Source: an uncultured Sphaerochaeta sp.
GTDB taxonomy: Bacteria; Spirochaetota; Spirochaetia; Sphaerochaetales; Sphaerochaetaceae
Direction: 5' to 3'
NCBI RefSeq assembly: GCF_963676285.1
Contig: NZ_OY781063.1
Span: 1,302,001-1,366,000 of the forward strand
DNA: 64,000 bases
In this document: piece by piece, positions 54,175 to 63,082 of the stretch
How the letters are laid out: each line of letters begins with the position of its first letter
Position numbering within the stretch: the first letter of the stretch is position 1
Made by a program: the position numbers and the translations under genes
The notes under the pieces: model-generated
The model's input: only the letters and a program-made list of their open reading frames with translations
Databases searched by the model: none
Told to the model about the DNA's origin: nothing

Positions 54175-55335
54175 CTACTCCACCGGCTCTACAAACACAT
54201 AGACAGTGGAGGAATATAACCCCATGGGAGGGTTTTGGTAGATGGGCAGGTAAGCTTTGACCCCACCTTCCAGGACATGCATCTGGTGAGTGGAGTTGCC
54301 ATCAATGGGAGAAGTCACTGACTGCACTGCTGTCTCAAACGTCTGGGACGAGGTAATGGGCACTACCGTTCGATTGGGCTTTGTGGCATCAAAGGCCAAG
54401 GAGAACGGAAAGACATCCCCATACTGGTTCCTGAAGAAGAACTGCGATTGGTAACCAGTAGCATCAGAAGCAAAGCGAATGGAAGCAGCAGAGTCCTCCG
54501 CACGGTAGATAACCTTGGCAATCTCCAAAGCATTGTACATATTGCTAGTCTGCTGTAACCAGGAGAAAGGAAACCCATCTTCCACAGTCTTCTCGATACT
54601 GAAGGAGAAGGATTCAGGCATCTGTCCCCAACCCCATCCCCTGCTGTCCTCTCCTGAGAGGGTTAGCAGAACCGAAGCCTCCTCATCCGACTGGATACAG
54701 AGCGCAGACTCATAGTACGTTATCCAACGGCTCCTGTTGGCATTACGTGTACGAATAATGGTCAAATCAATCCAGATATGACTGTAGGGATACAGATATT
54801 GATACCCATTACTCCCATTGAACACAGCTCTCTGTCCCTGGGCATTGTACCCCAACTGACCTACCTGGACGGTCTCATTCCCTGCCCCATAGGGGATGTC
54901 AATCACCTGCCCTGGACCGGTAATAACCGTATTGAACTGTGAAAAGTCATGTTGAGCATTGGACGGGCTATGGCGAAGCCCCTTTGCCCTGGCGACAATG
55001 AAGAACTCCCTGTAGTAACCGGTACTACTCTGAGCTGACCAATCGGTACCAGTAAAATAGAAACGGGAACCGCCGGTAGTTGGCCCATGGTTGAAAAACG
55101 TAAGCTGAGTGGGCTCTCCCGTGTAGATGAGACGACCAAGGAAACCCGGGTGGTCCCAAACCGGTGTGCCGTTCATATAGGCAGAAGGATCGTCAGGATT
55201 ATCGTTGTAGTTAATAGCAAAATCCGTCAACGTACCCGTTGCTATGTCATAGGTAATCGAATTACCAAACAGTGAAATGTGTAACAAAACTATGATAATG
55301 GTACAGATTAATCCTAATTTTCGCGAAAATCTCAT
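54175..55335 (-). CDS. Secreted or surface protein of unknown family
   Basis: From the ATG at 55335 (AGAGGACTGT upstream) the product is 386 residues. It starts with a signal peptide (RFSRKLGLICTIIIVLLHISLFGNS) and then a beta-rich, Tyr/Trp/Gly/Ser/Thr-rich body with few charges, as in spirochaete surface proteins. There is no lipobox and no C-terminal anchor is obvious. I do not recognise a named family. A detached copy of its C-terminal codons lies at 49450-49540, so the family has more than one member or allele. Confidence 0.75.
   Translation of the reverse strand: MRFSRKLGLICTIIIVLLHISLFGNSITYDIATGTLTDFAINYNDNPDDPSAYMNGTPVWDHPGFLGRLIYTGEPTQLTFFNHGPTTGGSRFYFTGTDWSAQSSTGYYREFFIVARAKGLRHSPSNAQHDFSQFNTVITGPGQVIDIPYGAGNETVQVGQLGYNAQGQRAVFNGSNGYQYLYPYSHIWIDLTIIRTRNANRSRWITYYESALCIQSDEEASVLLTLSGEDSRGWGWGQMPESFSFSIEKTVEDGFPFSWLQQTSNMYNALEIAKVIYRAEDSAASIRFASDATGYQSQFFFRNQYGDVFPFSLAFDATKPNRTVVPITSSQTFETAVQSVTSPIDGNSTHQMHVLEGGVKAYLPIYQNPPMGLYSSTVYVFVEPVE
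54177..54235 (-). repeat. 59-bp repeat unit at the 3' end of the secreted-protein gene
   Basis: Matches 49452-49510 at 56 of 59 positions in the same orientation. The match begins at the last coding codon and the three differences are synonymous. The two copies bracket the AlbA_2/TrlF operon. Confidence 0.85.
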
Positions 55336-55512
55336 ACAGTCCTCTATAACAATGATAATCAACAGTACTTCTTATGACATATCTATTAGAGGCAGTCAAG
55401 ATATACACCTGTCTATTTTTTTATTGACGTTTTTCCCTGTTGCCTATCATATTCTGTATATGCCAACTCCCGGATTACGAAGCGAGCAATAGCAACCTCA
55501 CTGAAACAGCGA

Positions 55513-56019
55513 ATGGAGCATACACCGCTAGAGAAAATTACAGTCACAGACATCTGTGAAGACTGTGAACTGAACCGCAAGAGCTTCTATTACCACTTTC
55601 TGAACAAGTATGAACTGGTTATCTGGATCTTCGAAGAAGAGATCGGAAGACCAATTAGGCAGAACGTAGCAAGCAATAGCGTATCACTGTCCCTGGCGAT
55701 GGAGCTCTGCGAGGCACTTGCCTCAGAGCGGGTGTTCTACGCTCATGCGCTGAGCGTTACAGGTCCAGGCTCGTTTCGGGAATACCTAGCCCATCAGATG
55801 CAACCAATGGTTCTACGATCCCTATCCATTGAGCATGGGTCCTCCCTTGATCTGGATGAAACGACCTACCTGGTCAGTGAATTTTTTCTCTCCTCACTGT
55901 ACAGATGGCTGGAGCGTACCCCTCCAACCAGCGCAGAGACATTTCTTCAGAGCTTCTGCTCAGCATCACTCTCACTGACCAAGCGTATCCAGAACCTGCT
56001 GGATAGACCGACAGATTAA
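55513..56019 (+). CDS. TetR/AcrR-family regulator, start apparently frameshifted
   Basis: From the ATG at 55513 the 168-residue product begins in the middle of a TetR helix-turn-helix: KITVTDICEDCELNRKSFYYHFLNKYEL, followed by a DhaS-like ligand domain. In frame upstream the DNA still encodes the missing first helix (NSRITKRAIATSLKQR), but no start codon exists in that frame. An ATG at 55459 lies one base out of phase: one extra G after it would give Met-Ala-Asn-Ser-Arg and a normal TetR start. So this is probably a 1-bp deletion, or a sequencing error. Its 3' end is part of the 44-bp repeat flanking fic. Confidence 0.75.
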   Translation: MEHTPLEKITVTDICEDCELNRKSFYYHFLNKYELVIWIFEEEIGRPIRQNVASNSVSLSLAMELCEALASERVFYAHALSVTGPGSFREYLAHQMQPMVLRSLSIEHGSSLDLDETTYLVSEFFLSSLYRWLERTPPTSAETFLQSFCSASLSLTKRIQNLLDRPTD

Positions 56020-56037
56020 TGCATATGTCCAGCTTTG
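55994..56037 (+). repeat. 44-bp direct repeat, copy 1 (3' end of tetR)
   Basis: Covers the last codons of the TetR gene, its TAA stop and 18 bp beyond. Copy 2 at 57834-57877 differs at one base, a silent Leu codon change (CTG/TTG). Copies are 1,840 bp apart and bracket the fic gene. Confidence 0.9.
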
Positions 56038-56047
56038 TTGATACTGG

Positions 56048-57583
56048 TTATGATCCCTGCATTTCCTGCTGAGCGTATGAACTCCCCTGTGCCTCTTGTA
56101 CTGCCTGCTCCATGGCTACAAGCTCTTCATCACTGAGAAAGTCAAAATGCGCTGCTCTCTTTCTTGCGGACAGCTTACCATTACCCTGCAGACACAACTG
56201 AATGAATAGATCGATCAGACGGTCAGGCATATCAATAATATCCTGAATCGCCTTTTTAGTAGCATCATAGTTGGCAAGGAAATTGAGCTCTTGCACAAGC
56301 TCTTCTTCAATCGTCTTGAGAATAAACGCCGATAAGGCTTCTGCTTGGACGGTCAAATCCATAAAAGAGTACCAAACAACACTCTCATTCTCCACTGTCA
56401 TCCTCCCCATTTCATCGAGTCGATAGTCGATGACCTGAAGAAGTGGCCTGGAAAAAGCTTCCAACGATCGATCATACGCTTCTGGATTCTTAAGCATGAC
56501 CGCTGAAATGGGGAACATGAGTCCACGCGGCACTAGGTTCTGTATAGAAAGAATATTGTGTAATAGAAAACGATGTATTCTGCCATTTCCATCCTCAAAC
56601 GGGTGCAGAAACACAAAACCATAGGCGATCACTGCAGCATGGATAACAGGAGGGACTCCTCCTGTTTTCATCCTGGTATGGGAAGCAAGCAAACCCTCCA
56701 TCAAACTTGGCAGATCATCAGGTCTTGGGCAGATATAGTGGATTATCTCCTTCTGATAAGCAACTGACTGCCCAACATAGTTTTGTTTCACCCGATAGTC
56801 ACTGTCTCTGAATCGCGGGTCAACAATGCGGTTCTGAAGCTCAATCAGACGTTCCTTATCACAGAAATCTTCTTTTTCAGCAAGTTCCAGAGATGCAATG
56901 AATTTCTCTATACGGGAGGCATTGCTCTTGACGCGCTCAATCTCAAAGGAAGATTTAGTCTCTTTGTTATAGAGGTAGCTCAGTGCCCTGCGGAGAAGCC
57001 CGGGAGGATACGCCGTAACAATTTCCTCACACCGCTTTTTCAGTGCTGCAGAATCCAATTCTGAAAGCTTCTTCGTTTTCCTGACGACAGGGCAAAAGGC
57101 TCTAGTACCAAGGAGGTTGTTCACAATACGGTGACGTGGTGACCTCTCCCCTTTCTCTACGGTGTAATAGTCTCTGCTTTCCAAGGCATCAACATAGTTG
57201 CCGGTGGTCATGTCGTTGATAGGCAACAGATTTTCCGTTAGAAACTCATAGAAGAACCAAATCCTTCGGGCATATTTCCCGGTTGGTTTGGACCTGATGT
57301 ACTCAGTGAGCACCCCAGGTGGCACCTCTTCGAAGATTTTTGCCAGCAAGGCCAGATTCACCCCGTCGTATTTCAGTGCAAACTCAAGATGTTCTCCAAT
57401 TGTTTCTCCGGGCCAGTATTGGGTTCTGAAAACCTCATCAACAAACCCGTCCCGTATACTGATGGATTGTGTACCTGTAGCGGAGACTGTCGATCTATGC
57501 CAGTTAGGTATACCTACGATTTCAAGTTTCTCAATAAGATATGCGTACCCTGCCAATCGATGGTCAAAAACATGTATATGCAT
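56048..57583 (-). CDS. Fic-domain AMPylase-like protein with internal inhibitory helix
   Basis: The 511-residue protein has the complete Fic motif HPFEDGNGRIHR (about 327-338) and an inhibitory helix KSSFEIERV (about 210-218) placed before the Fic core. There are N-terminal and C-terminal domains of unknown type; the latter may be a winged helix (NGKLSARKRAAHFDFLSDEEL). Fic proteins transfer AMP or other nucleotide parts to Tyr/Thr/Ser. No separate antitoxin gene is visible. The start at 57583 is preferred because GAGG lies 7 bp upstream. It points opposite to its neighbours and is bounded by 44-bp repeats. Confidence 0.88.
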   Translation of the reverse strand: MHIHVFDHRLAGYAYLIEKLEIVGIPNWHRSTVSATGTQSISIRDGFVDEVFRTQYWPGETIGEHLEFALKYDGVNLALLAKIFEEVPPGVLTEYIRSKPTGKYARRIWFFYEFLTENLLPINDMTTGNYVDALESRDYYTVEKGERSPRHRIVNNLLGTRAFCPVVRKTKKLSELDSAALKKRCEEIVTAYPPGLLRRALSYLYNKETKSSFEIERVKSNASRIEKFIASLELAEKEDFCDKERLIELQNRIVDPRFRDSDYRVKQNYVGQSVAYQKEIIHYICPRPDDLPSLMEGLLASHTRMKTGGVPPVIHAAVIAYGFVFLHPFEDGNGRIHRFLLHNILSIQNLVPRGLMFPISAVMLKNPEAYDRSLEAFSRPLLQVIDYRLDEMGRMTVENESVVWYSFMDLTVQAEALSAFILKTIEEELVQELNFLANYDATKKAIQDIIDMPDRLIDLFIQLCLQGNGKLSARKRAAHFDFLSDEELVAMEQAVQEAQGSSYAQQEMQGS

Positions 57584-57833
57584 GGACATACCTCACAAAA
57601 GTAGTATCATAATGCAAATATAGTTATATTTTACCGATTTGTAAACATAAATCATTACTATTTGCCATTCTCTGCAAATTTAATTATTTTATAGGTAAAG
57701 CGATTACAGACGGAAGGCACTCTGTAAAAAAGGTATGATCCTGTCAGAATCCTTATTCGAAGGCGGTACCAAGCCACTTCTTTCCTGTCAGTCTTACATG
57801 CTTTTCGACTAATATTCTGCGAAACAGTTCAAC

Positions 57834-57877
57834 ACCTGTTGGATAGACCGACAGATTAATGCATATGTCCAGCTTTG
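57834..57877 (+). repeat. 44-bp direct repeat, copy 2 (detached tetR 3' end)
   Basis: 43 of 44 bases match 55994-56037. It lies in the 350-bp gap (57584-57935) that otherwise holds the AT-rich fic promoter and no gene. Sequence just after both copies shares TGATACTG, with about 10 bp more in this copy. Confidence 0.9.
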
Positions 57878-57935
57878 GGACAGATCCCTGATACTGACCA
57901 TACCCTGCTGGAGAAAACCTTCCATCTTATAGTGT

Positions 57936-58721
57936 ATGACAAACCTACTGAAACGTCGTGGAACCGAGATGATCGCCCAGATGGCTTGGCTCTACTTGGA
58001 AGGAGCCCCGGAAGAAAACCTGCCGAAACTCTTGAAATTCATCGAATCGGTTGATATGGCCGAGTCCTCAAAGGAACTCCGGGAAAAAGTCCAGGAGGTC
58101 CTGAATACCATGCGGTCGCCTTGGTATGAGTACCTGCTCTCTTTCTGGCAGGACATCGACACCTCAGTATTCAAGCGGTTCTTCAATACCTGTATCCTGA
58201 ATGCATACCTGACAAGAAAGAGGAAGGAAGTCGAACAGGACTGCACCATTCCCTGGTTGATCATATTGCACAATGAATGTGATGAGGCCATCAGGAAGGG
58301 AAAGCTCGCCGGTACCTACGTATACTGCTTTACCCAGATGCCAGATAACAAGAGAACAGACAGTAAGAAAATAGAAAACAAAAAGACAGACAAAGATACA
58401 CTTATCGCGCTGTGCGTTGCACACCCCGACTGCGCATTCTTCGCTCCTTTTTCTGATGGTGTCATTGATGAAGCGTTTGCCTGCCAGCTTCTCAGCGTAC
58501 AGAACCTCTACCCTGTGATAGCACCTGGCGATGAGCAAACACTGAAGCTCCTGAGGGAGAAGAAGCTTATCTTTGGATTACAAGATGCACCAGAGACGGG
58601 AACCTTGGTAGAGACCGGGGCGAAGTTCATCTGGTCATGCTCTGAAGATACCCGCCCCTGCCACCCCTTGGATGGGGAGAGGGAGGACTCCCCTGTTCAA
58701 GAACCATTCCTCTTGGCGTAG
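57936..58721 (+). CDS. Unknown protein resembling a radical-SAM protein without its cluster motif
   Basis: The 261-residue product recalls the N-terminal half of a group of radical-SAM proteins. It has a segment NAYLTRKRKEVEQDCTIPWLI followed by ILHNECDEA where the C-x3-C-x-x-C motif would be, then FSDGVIDEAFACQLLSVQNLYPVI, like the NGTLID...NV-P-S stretch. The three cluster cysteines are absent and the barrel's second half is missing, so catalysis is unlikely. The resemblance is by eye only. It could equally be an unrelated family. Confidence 0.5.
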   Translation: MTNLLKRRGTEMIAQMAWLYLEGAPEENLPKLLKFIESVDMAESSKELREKVQEVLNTMRSPWYEYLLSFWQDIDTSVFKRFFNTCILNAYLTRKRKEVEQDCTIPWLIILHNECDEAIRKGKLAGTYVYCFTQMPDNKRTDSKKIENKKTDKDTLIALCVAHPDCAFFAPFSDGVIDEAFACQLLSVQNLYPVIAPGDEQTLKLLREKKLIFGLQDAPETGTLVETGAKFIWSCSEDTRPCHPLDGEREDSPVQEPFLLA

Positions 58722-58827
58722 CCTCTCCTTGAAATTCCTCATCTGCGCATGCAGAAACATAGGAAGTCCTGCAAGATTGTGTATAATGAAATAATCAGAG
58801 CAGACTTCATAAGGAAAACCAGGCTAC

Positions 58828-60159
58828 ATGCAAGAGAATTACCTTAAGAGCGAGTTATACGAATTGGTCAAGACAGATACGAGTATTTTTGAGTTCATTC
58901 AATCATGGTCCCTGGATGGTATCTGGTACTGGGATCTGGAACATATGGAAAATGAATGGATGAGCCCCAAGTTCTGGGAAACCCTTGGCTATGACCCTGC
59001 AGAGAAGGAGCACCTTGCTTCTGAATGGCAGGACATCATCAACCCAGAGGACTTGGCACTGGCGAAAGAGAACATTTCAAAACACCTCGCTGACCCCAAT
59101 CATCCCTATGACCAGATTGTACGCTACACCCATAAAAATGGCTCCACAGTCTGGATCCGCTGCAGGGGGCTTGCAATCAGGGATAAAAACGGAAAGCCCT
59201 TGAGAATGCTCGGTGCCCATACGGACATAACCACCCTGAAGCAGACCGAACTGGAGCTCTCTCGCTTGAGTGAAGAGTATGGAAAAGTGTTCAATGGTAC
59301 GCAGGACGCCATGTTCCTCATGAGTGTCAGCAAAGAGGGTGAATTCCGATTCATACGCAATAACCTTGCCCACCAGAGCAAGACCGGTATCACGTTGAAG
59401 CATATACGAGGGAAGACTCCACAAGAACTCTTAGGCAAGGAGATGGGAGACCTTGTTGCAAGCAACTACCAGAAGTGTGTTATTGCCAAGCATTCAGTTA
59501 CTTATGAGGAAGAACTCCCCTTACCAGAAGGAACGCGTTTCTGGTTGACCACTCTGACCCCCATTATGCGAGAAGGACGCGTTGCCTTTTTGGTTGGTTC
59601 AGCAACCGACATGACCAAACGTAAGACGCTGGAACTTCAGCTACAGCAATACGCCAACTACGATACACTGACAGGGCTACCCAATCGAAGGGTGTTCTAT
59701 GAACGGCTGGAACAGTTGGTAAGAGAGCGAGCAGAGGAAAGCTCCTCCATTGCCCTACTCTACATCGACCTGGATGGGTTCAAGGAGATAAACGACACCT
59801 ACGGCCATGAGGCCGGGGATGATGTCCTCATCATCATAGGGAATCGTTTGGTGAAGTTCATTAGTGGCTCCAATTTTGTCGCTCGCCTCGGTGGTGATGA
59901 GTTTGCCCTGGTTCTGGCAGAGGCAGAAGAGAGAGAAGGTGTGGAGAAACTTGCAGCAACCATCCATGGATCGCTGCAGGAGCCGATGACTACCAAAGGC
60001 GGAACCTATCAGGTAGGAGCAAGCATTGGGATTGCCCTCTACCCTGAGAGTTGCAGCGACAGTGAGACCTTGGTACGAAATGCCGATATGGCCATGTACG
60101 AGGTGAAGAAAAACGGCAAAGGCGGGGTAAGGGTATATCAACTGGCAAAAGGTAGTTGA
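58828..60159 (+). CDS. PAS-PAS-GGDEF diguanylate cyclase
   Basis: The 443-residue cytoplasmic protein has a PAS domain (about 22-138: WSLDGIWYWDLE, INPEDLALAKENI, RMLGAHTDITTLK), a second PAS-like domain (150-265), and a GGDEF domain with NYDTLTGLPNRRVF, YIDLDGFKEINDTYGH and RLGGDEF (355-359). It should make c-di-GMP. The R-x-x-D inhibitory site expected just before GGDEF is absent, so product inhibition is not predicted. Confidence 0.92.
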   Translation: MQENYLKSELYELVKTDTSIFEFIQSWSLDGIWYWDLEHMENEWMSPKFWETLGYDPAEKEHLASEWQDIINPEDLALAKENISKHLADPNHPYDQIVRYTHKNGSTVWIRCRGLAIRDKNGKPLRMLGAHTDITTLKQTELELSRLSEEYGKVFNGTQDAMFLMSVSKEGEFRFIRNNLAHQSKTGITLKHIRGKTPQELLGKEMGDLVASNYQKCVIAKHSVTYEEELPLPEGTRFWLTTLTPIMREGRVAFLVGSATDMTKRKTLELQLQQYANYDTLTGLPNRRVFYERLEQLVRERAEESSSIALLYIDLDGFKEINDTYGHEAGDDVLIIIGNRLVKFISGSNFVARLGGDEFALVLAEAEEREGVEKLAATIHGSLQEPMTTKGGTYQVGASIGIALYPESCSDSETLVRNADMAMYEVKKNGKGGVRVYQLAKGS

Positions 60160-60288
60160 AACAACATAGTTTCAATACAAATACTGATAGAGTATACATA
60201 TCTCTCTCGCAATATTATATCTTATTGGGTTCCTAAATCCCGCGTTCCATGTTAGCGTTAGGTACTATCATTTGACACGGGGTATCAT

Positions 60289-61425
60289 ATGTGGTTTCTG
60301 CTCTTTTCCATGTCCTTCAAACGCAAACTAATCTTTCTTCTCCTCTGCTCGGTGACTGCTGCAGTCGCTCCGGTTGCTTATTATGTGTATGAGGAGACCA
60401 AGGAAATACTGATCCAGGAAACACAGGAAAAGGCCATTGATATTACTGCTACCATCTCAGCCTTTCTCACTGAGGAGATCGAATGGTATCGAAGACTCTC
60501 TGAAACTGAAACACTTGTTCCTGGAAGTGAGTTGGAAGCGTATTACCTGAAGAGTAATGAAATCTTCCGGAAGATAAAGGAACACACTGATGTCGCCTTT
60601 GTCTTCACCGGTGCATATGTAGATGAAAAGACCAATCGTTATATCCTGGACGGGGAGGACCCCGCTAGCGAGTGGTTCTCGCCTTTCGGCAGTACTGACC
60701 CACTGAATCCCCGTGAAAAGGAAGTGTATCTCACAGGCAAGTCACTCGCCAGTGAGATTGAGGAAGACCCCATCTGGGGGAGGTATCTCACTGGCTACAG
60801 TGCGATCATCGACCATCGTGACAACACACTGGTGGGATGGGTCGGCGTAGATTATGAGTCTTCGGCCATCCAGAGTCGATATGCACGAGTGTCTTGGATA
60901 CTGGGCATCTGCTTTGCACTGTTTATCGTCACCACCTCAGCGGTGTTATATTTCATCATTTTATTCATCCATAACCACATCCACAAGGACTATCTGACCA
61001 AACTGGAAAACAGCAGGTCCTTCTCACGGTATCTCGCTCATCTGATCAAGCAGAAGATCCCATTCTTTCTCTTCATGCTGGATGTAGACAAGTTCAAGGC
61101 GATCAACGACACGTTTGGTCATGCGGTTGGTGATGCCGTACTCTCCCAGATTGCACAACGACTGGATGAGACAACCCAGCTTGCAGGCAAGTGTTTCCGC
61201 TACGGAGGAGACGAGTTCACCATCCTCTACCCCACCAGTTCCCTTGCCAAGGCTGAACTTCTGAAAGAGGAAATCCAAGCAGAGATTGAAACGATTACCT
61301 TACCAGAACTACGAGGCACACACCTTGCAATAAGCGTAGGGCTTGCTGCTTGGCAGGAAGGCATGAGCGCAGAAGAACTGCTTCGCAAAGCTGACAAGGA
61401 ACTCTATAGGGATAAGATGCGATAG
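60289..61425 (+). CDS. Membrane-bound diguanylate cyclase with periplasmic sensor
   Basis: The 378-residue protein has two membrane spans (about 10-33 and 202-228) enclosing a periplasmic region of about 170 residues with a Cache-like ending (SAIIDHRDNTLVGWVGVDY). The C-terminal GGDEF domain has KDYLTKLENSRSF, MLDVDKFKAINDTFGH and YGGDEF (305-310). It should sense an external signal and make c-di-GMP. No R-x-x-D site is present. An ATG at 60310 is a possible alternative start. Confidence 0.9.
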   Translation: MWFLLFSMSFKRKLIFLLLCSVTAAVAPVAYYVYEETKEILIQETQEKAIDITATISAFLTEEIEWYRRLSETETLVPGSELEAYYLKSNEIFRKIKEHTDVAFVFTGAYVDEKTNRYILDGEDPASEWFSPFGSTDPLNPREKEVYLTGKSLASEIEEDPIWGRYLTGYSAIIDHRDNTLVGWVGVDYESSAIQSRYARVSWILGICFALFIVTTSAVLYFIILFIHNHIHKDYLTKLENSRSFSRYLAHLIKQKIPFFLFMLDVDKFKAINDTFGHAVGDAVLSQIAQRLDETTQLAGKCFRYGGDEFTILYPTSSLAKAELLKEEIQAEIETITLPELRGTHLAISVGLAAWQEGMSAEELLRKADKELYRDKMR

Positions 61426-61499
61426 ACTGTAGCTTGGATTCTTACCTCGTATTTATGTCCGCAAGACACCAGCTCCTCGACTTGTAATCAGTTCCAACC

Positions 61500-61820
61500 T
61501 GTGTCTATTGGAGCACTGACCCTTACCGTGCAGACACTCTTGCTACTCGTGTCAGTGAAATCCTACGAGCACTACCTTTCCTCATGCAGTACGCTGTAAG
61601 TGAGTTTATCGACAGCAAGGGAATGAAGGGGACAACGGAGATGGTATCTCGTCTTGAAGCCATATGTATAAACCTACATGAAGATGGTCATGATACCTAA
61701 GCTTTCTATTCGTCCCTTGCTGTGTTTCTCAATGATCTCGAAGTACGGGATGTACCTGGAGCAATGACTCAATGCCACCCAAACACGAGGGCTTTGTTCC
61801 ATGGTACATTCCGCCATTAG
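61500..61820 (+). pseudogene. Possible decayed coding remnant with an in-frame stop
   Basis: The 430-bp gap 61426-61852 has no intact gene. One rightward frame reads protein-like sequence (ATRVSEILRALPFLMQYAVS, then EFIDSKGMKGTTEMVSRLEA) up to a TAA at 61698 and continues with AFYSSLAVFLNDLEVRDVPG to about 61820. I cannot name a family. Codon use in the frame looks coding, but this is weak evidence. Confidence 0.35.
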
Positions 61821-61852
61821 CCTAACTTGTACAGAAAGGAGGGATGCTGTGT

Positions 61853-63082
61853 ATGATGTTCACCCCAACCATCCTGCATGACACAGGTCCCCGCACCTTG
61901 CTCCTTGTCAATCTCAGCCCCATTCACAACCTTACCCTCCACCATGGATTCTCCTATGCCGAGCAGATACTCAGCGAGGTGACTCTCAAACTGCAAGCAC
62001 TGGCTTGCAAACAGATTCAAACAACCATCATGTTTACTCGGTATCATCTGTTCTATGTCCGGGAACAATCACCTAAATTCTATCATGAGCTTACCACATG
62101 CTTGGACCAGGTCCTCTCACGAGAGGGCATTGGCTGGGGAATAGGTTTGGTGGAATTTGAAGAGATCCAAGAGGAAGAACTTGAAGAGCTCTTCAGAAAC
62201 GTCCTCGTAGCCTCAGAGACTGCCTTGGAAACAGAAAGCAAATTCTGCTTCTTTACCCAAGAGATGCAGAAGCAAGATAAGCGAAGAAACACTATTCTTG
62301 CAGAACTCTTTGCTGCAATACAGGAACAGGCGATGGAGAAAATACATCTTCAATATCAACCCATTGCCTCCCTGGAAACAAACGAGATCAGTGAACTGGA
62401 GGTGCTCTGCAGGTTCCAAAGCGATACGTATGGAATTGTATGGCCGGATGAGTTCATTCCCCTCTCTGAGATGAGTCGCCAGATCATCCCCCTGGGAACC
62501 ATGATATTCCAAAAAGCATTCACATTCTGCAAGGTTCTCAAGGAGCGTGTGACGGACTCTCTTCGGCTTTCGATCAATGTATCAGTCGTTCAGCTCCTCT
62601 ATCCTGACTTTCTCTCCAACCTCTATTCGCTGATGGACTTGTATGAAGTAGACCCTTCCTCACTCGTACTGGAGATTACCGAGTCATGCATTATCCCCAA
62701 CTACCATGCGATGAATGCTTTGTTTTCCGATATCCAGAGCCATGGCATCACCCTGGCAGTAGATGACTTTGGGACAGGATACTCATCACTGGCTCATGAG
62801 GAGCAACTCTCCCTTGAAGTACTCAAGATTGATAAAATCTTTATCGATGCACTCTCTTCTCTCCCAGAGGAGCGGGCATTGGTACAGGACATCATCTCCA
62901 TGGGTCATAGACTTGGACGTACAATTATTGCAGAGGGAGTAGAGACTGCTGAACAGCGAGAACGACTCCAATGCTATGGATGCGACAAGATTCAGGGCTA
63001 TCTTGTCAGCAGACCACTGGATGCAGATGAAATACTGCAGTTCCTTGCGGAAAAAGATCTAGTTACCGAGAATGTCGGCTAG
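61853..63082 (+). CDS. EAL-domain c-di-GMP phosphodiesterase
   Basis: The roughly 409-residue protein has an N-terminal domain (1-150) that may be a decayed GGDEF fold, then a full EAL domain: LEVLCRF (EVL in place of EAL), SINVSVVQL, LEITESCI, AVDDFGTGYSSL, LKIDKIFID, IIAEGVET and IQGYLVSRPL. All metal- and catalysis-related residues are present, so it should break down c-di-GMP. ATG 61853 gives a better distance to AAAGGAGGG than ATG 61844. It overlaps the convergent kinase gene by 24 bp. Confidence 0.9.
   Translation: MMFTPTILHDTGPRTLLLVNLSPIHNLTLHHGFSYAEQILSEVTLKLQALACKQIQTTIMFTRYHLFYVREQSPKFYHELTTCLDQVLSREGIGWGIGLVEFEEIQEEELEELFRNVLVASETALETESKFCFFTQEMQKQDKRRNTILAELFAAIQEQAMEKIHLQYQPIASLETNEISELEVLCRFQSDTYGIVWPDEFIPLSEMSRQIIPLGTMIFQKAFTFCKVLKERVTDSLRLSINVSVVQLLYPDFLSNLYSLMDLYEVDPSSLVLEITESCIIPNYHAMNALFSDIQSHGITLAVDDFGTGYSSLAHEEQLSLEVLKIDKIFIDALSSLPEERALVQDIISMGHRLGRTIIAEGVETAEQRERLQCYGCDKIQGYLVSRPLDADEILQFLAEKDLVTENVG

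Noticed and set aside
56048..57583. Fic as part of a two-gene toxin-antitoxin pair
   Set aside because: The inhibitory helix is inside the same protein and no small antitoxin gene adjoins it.
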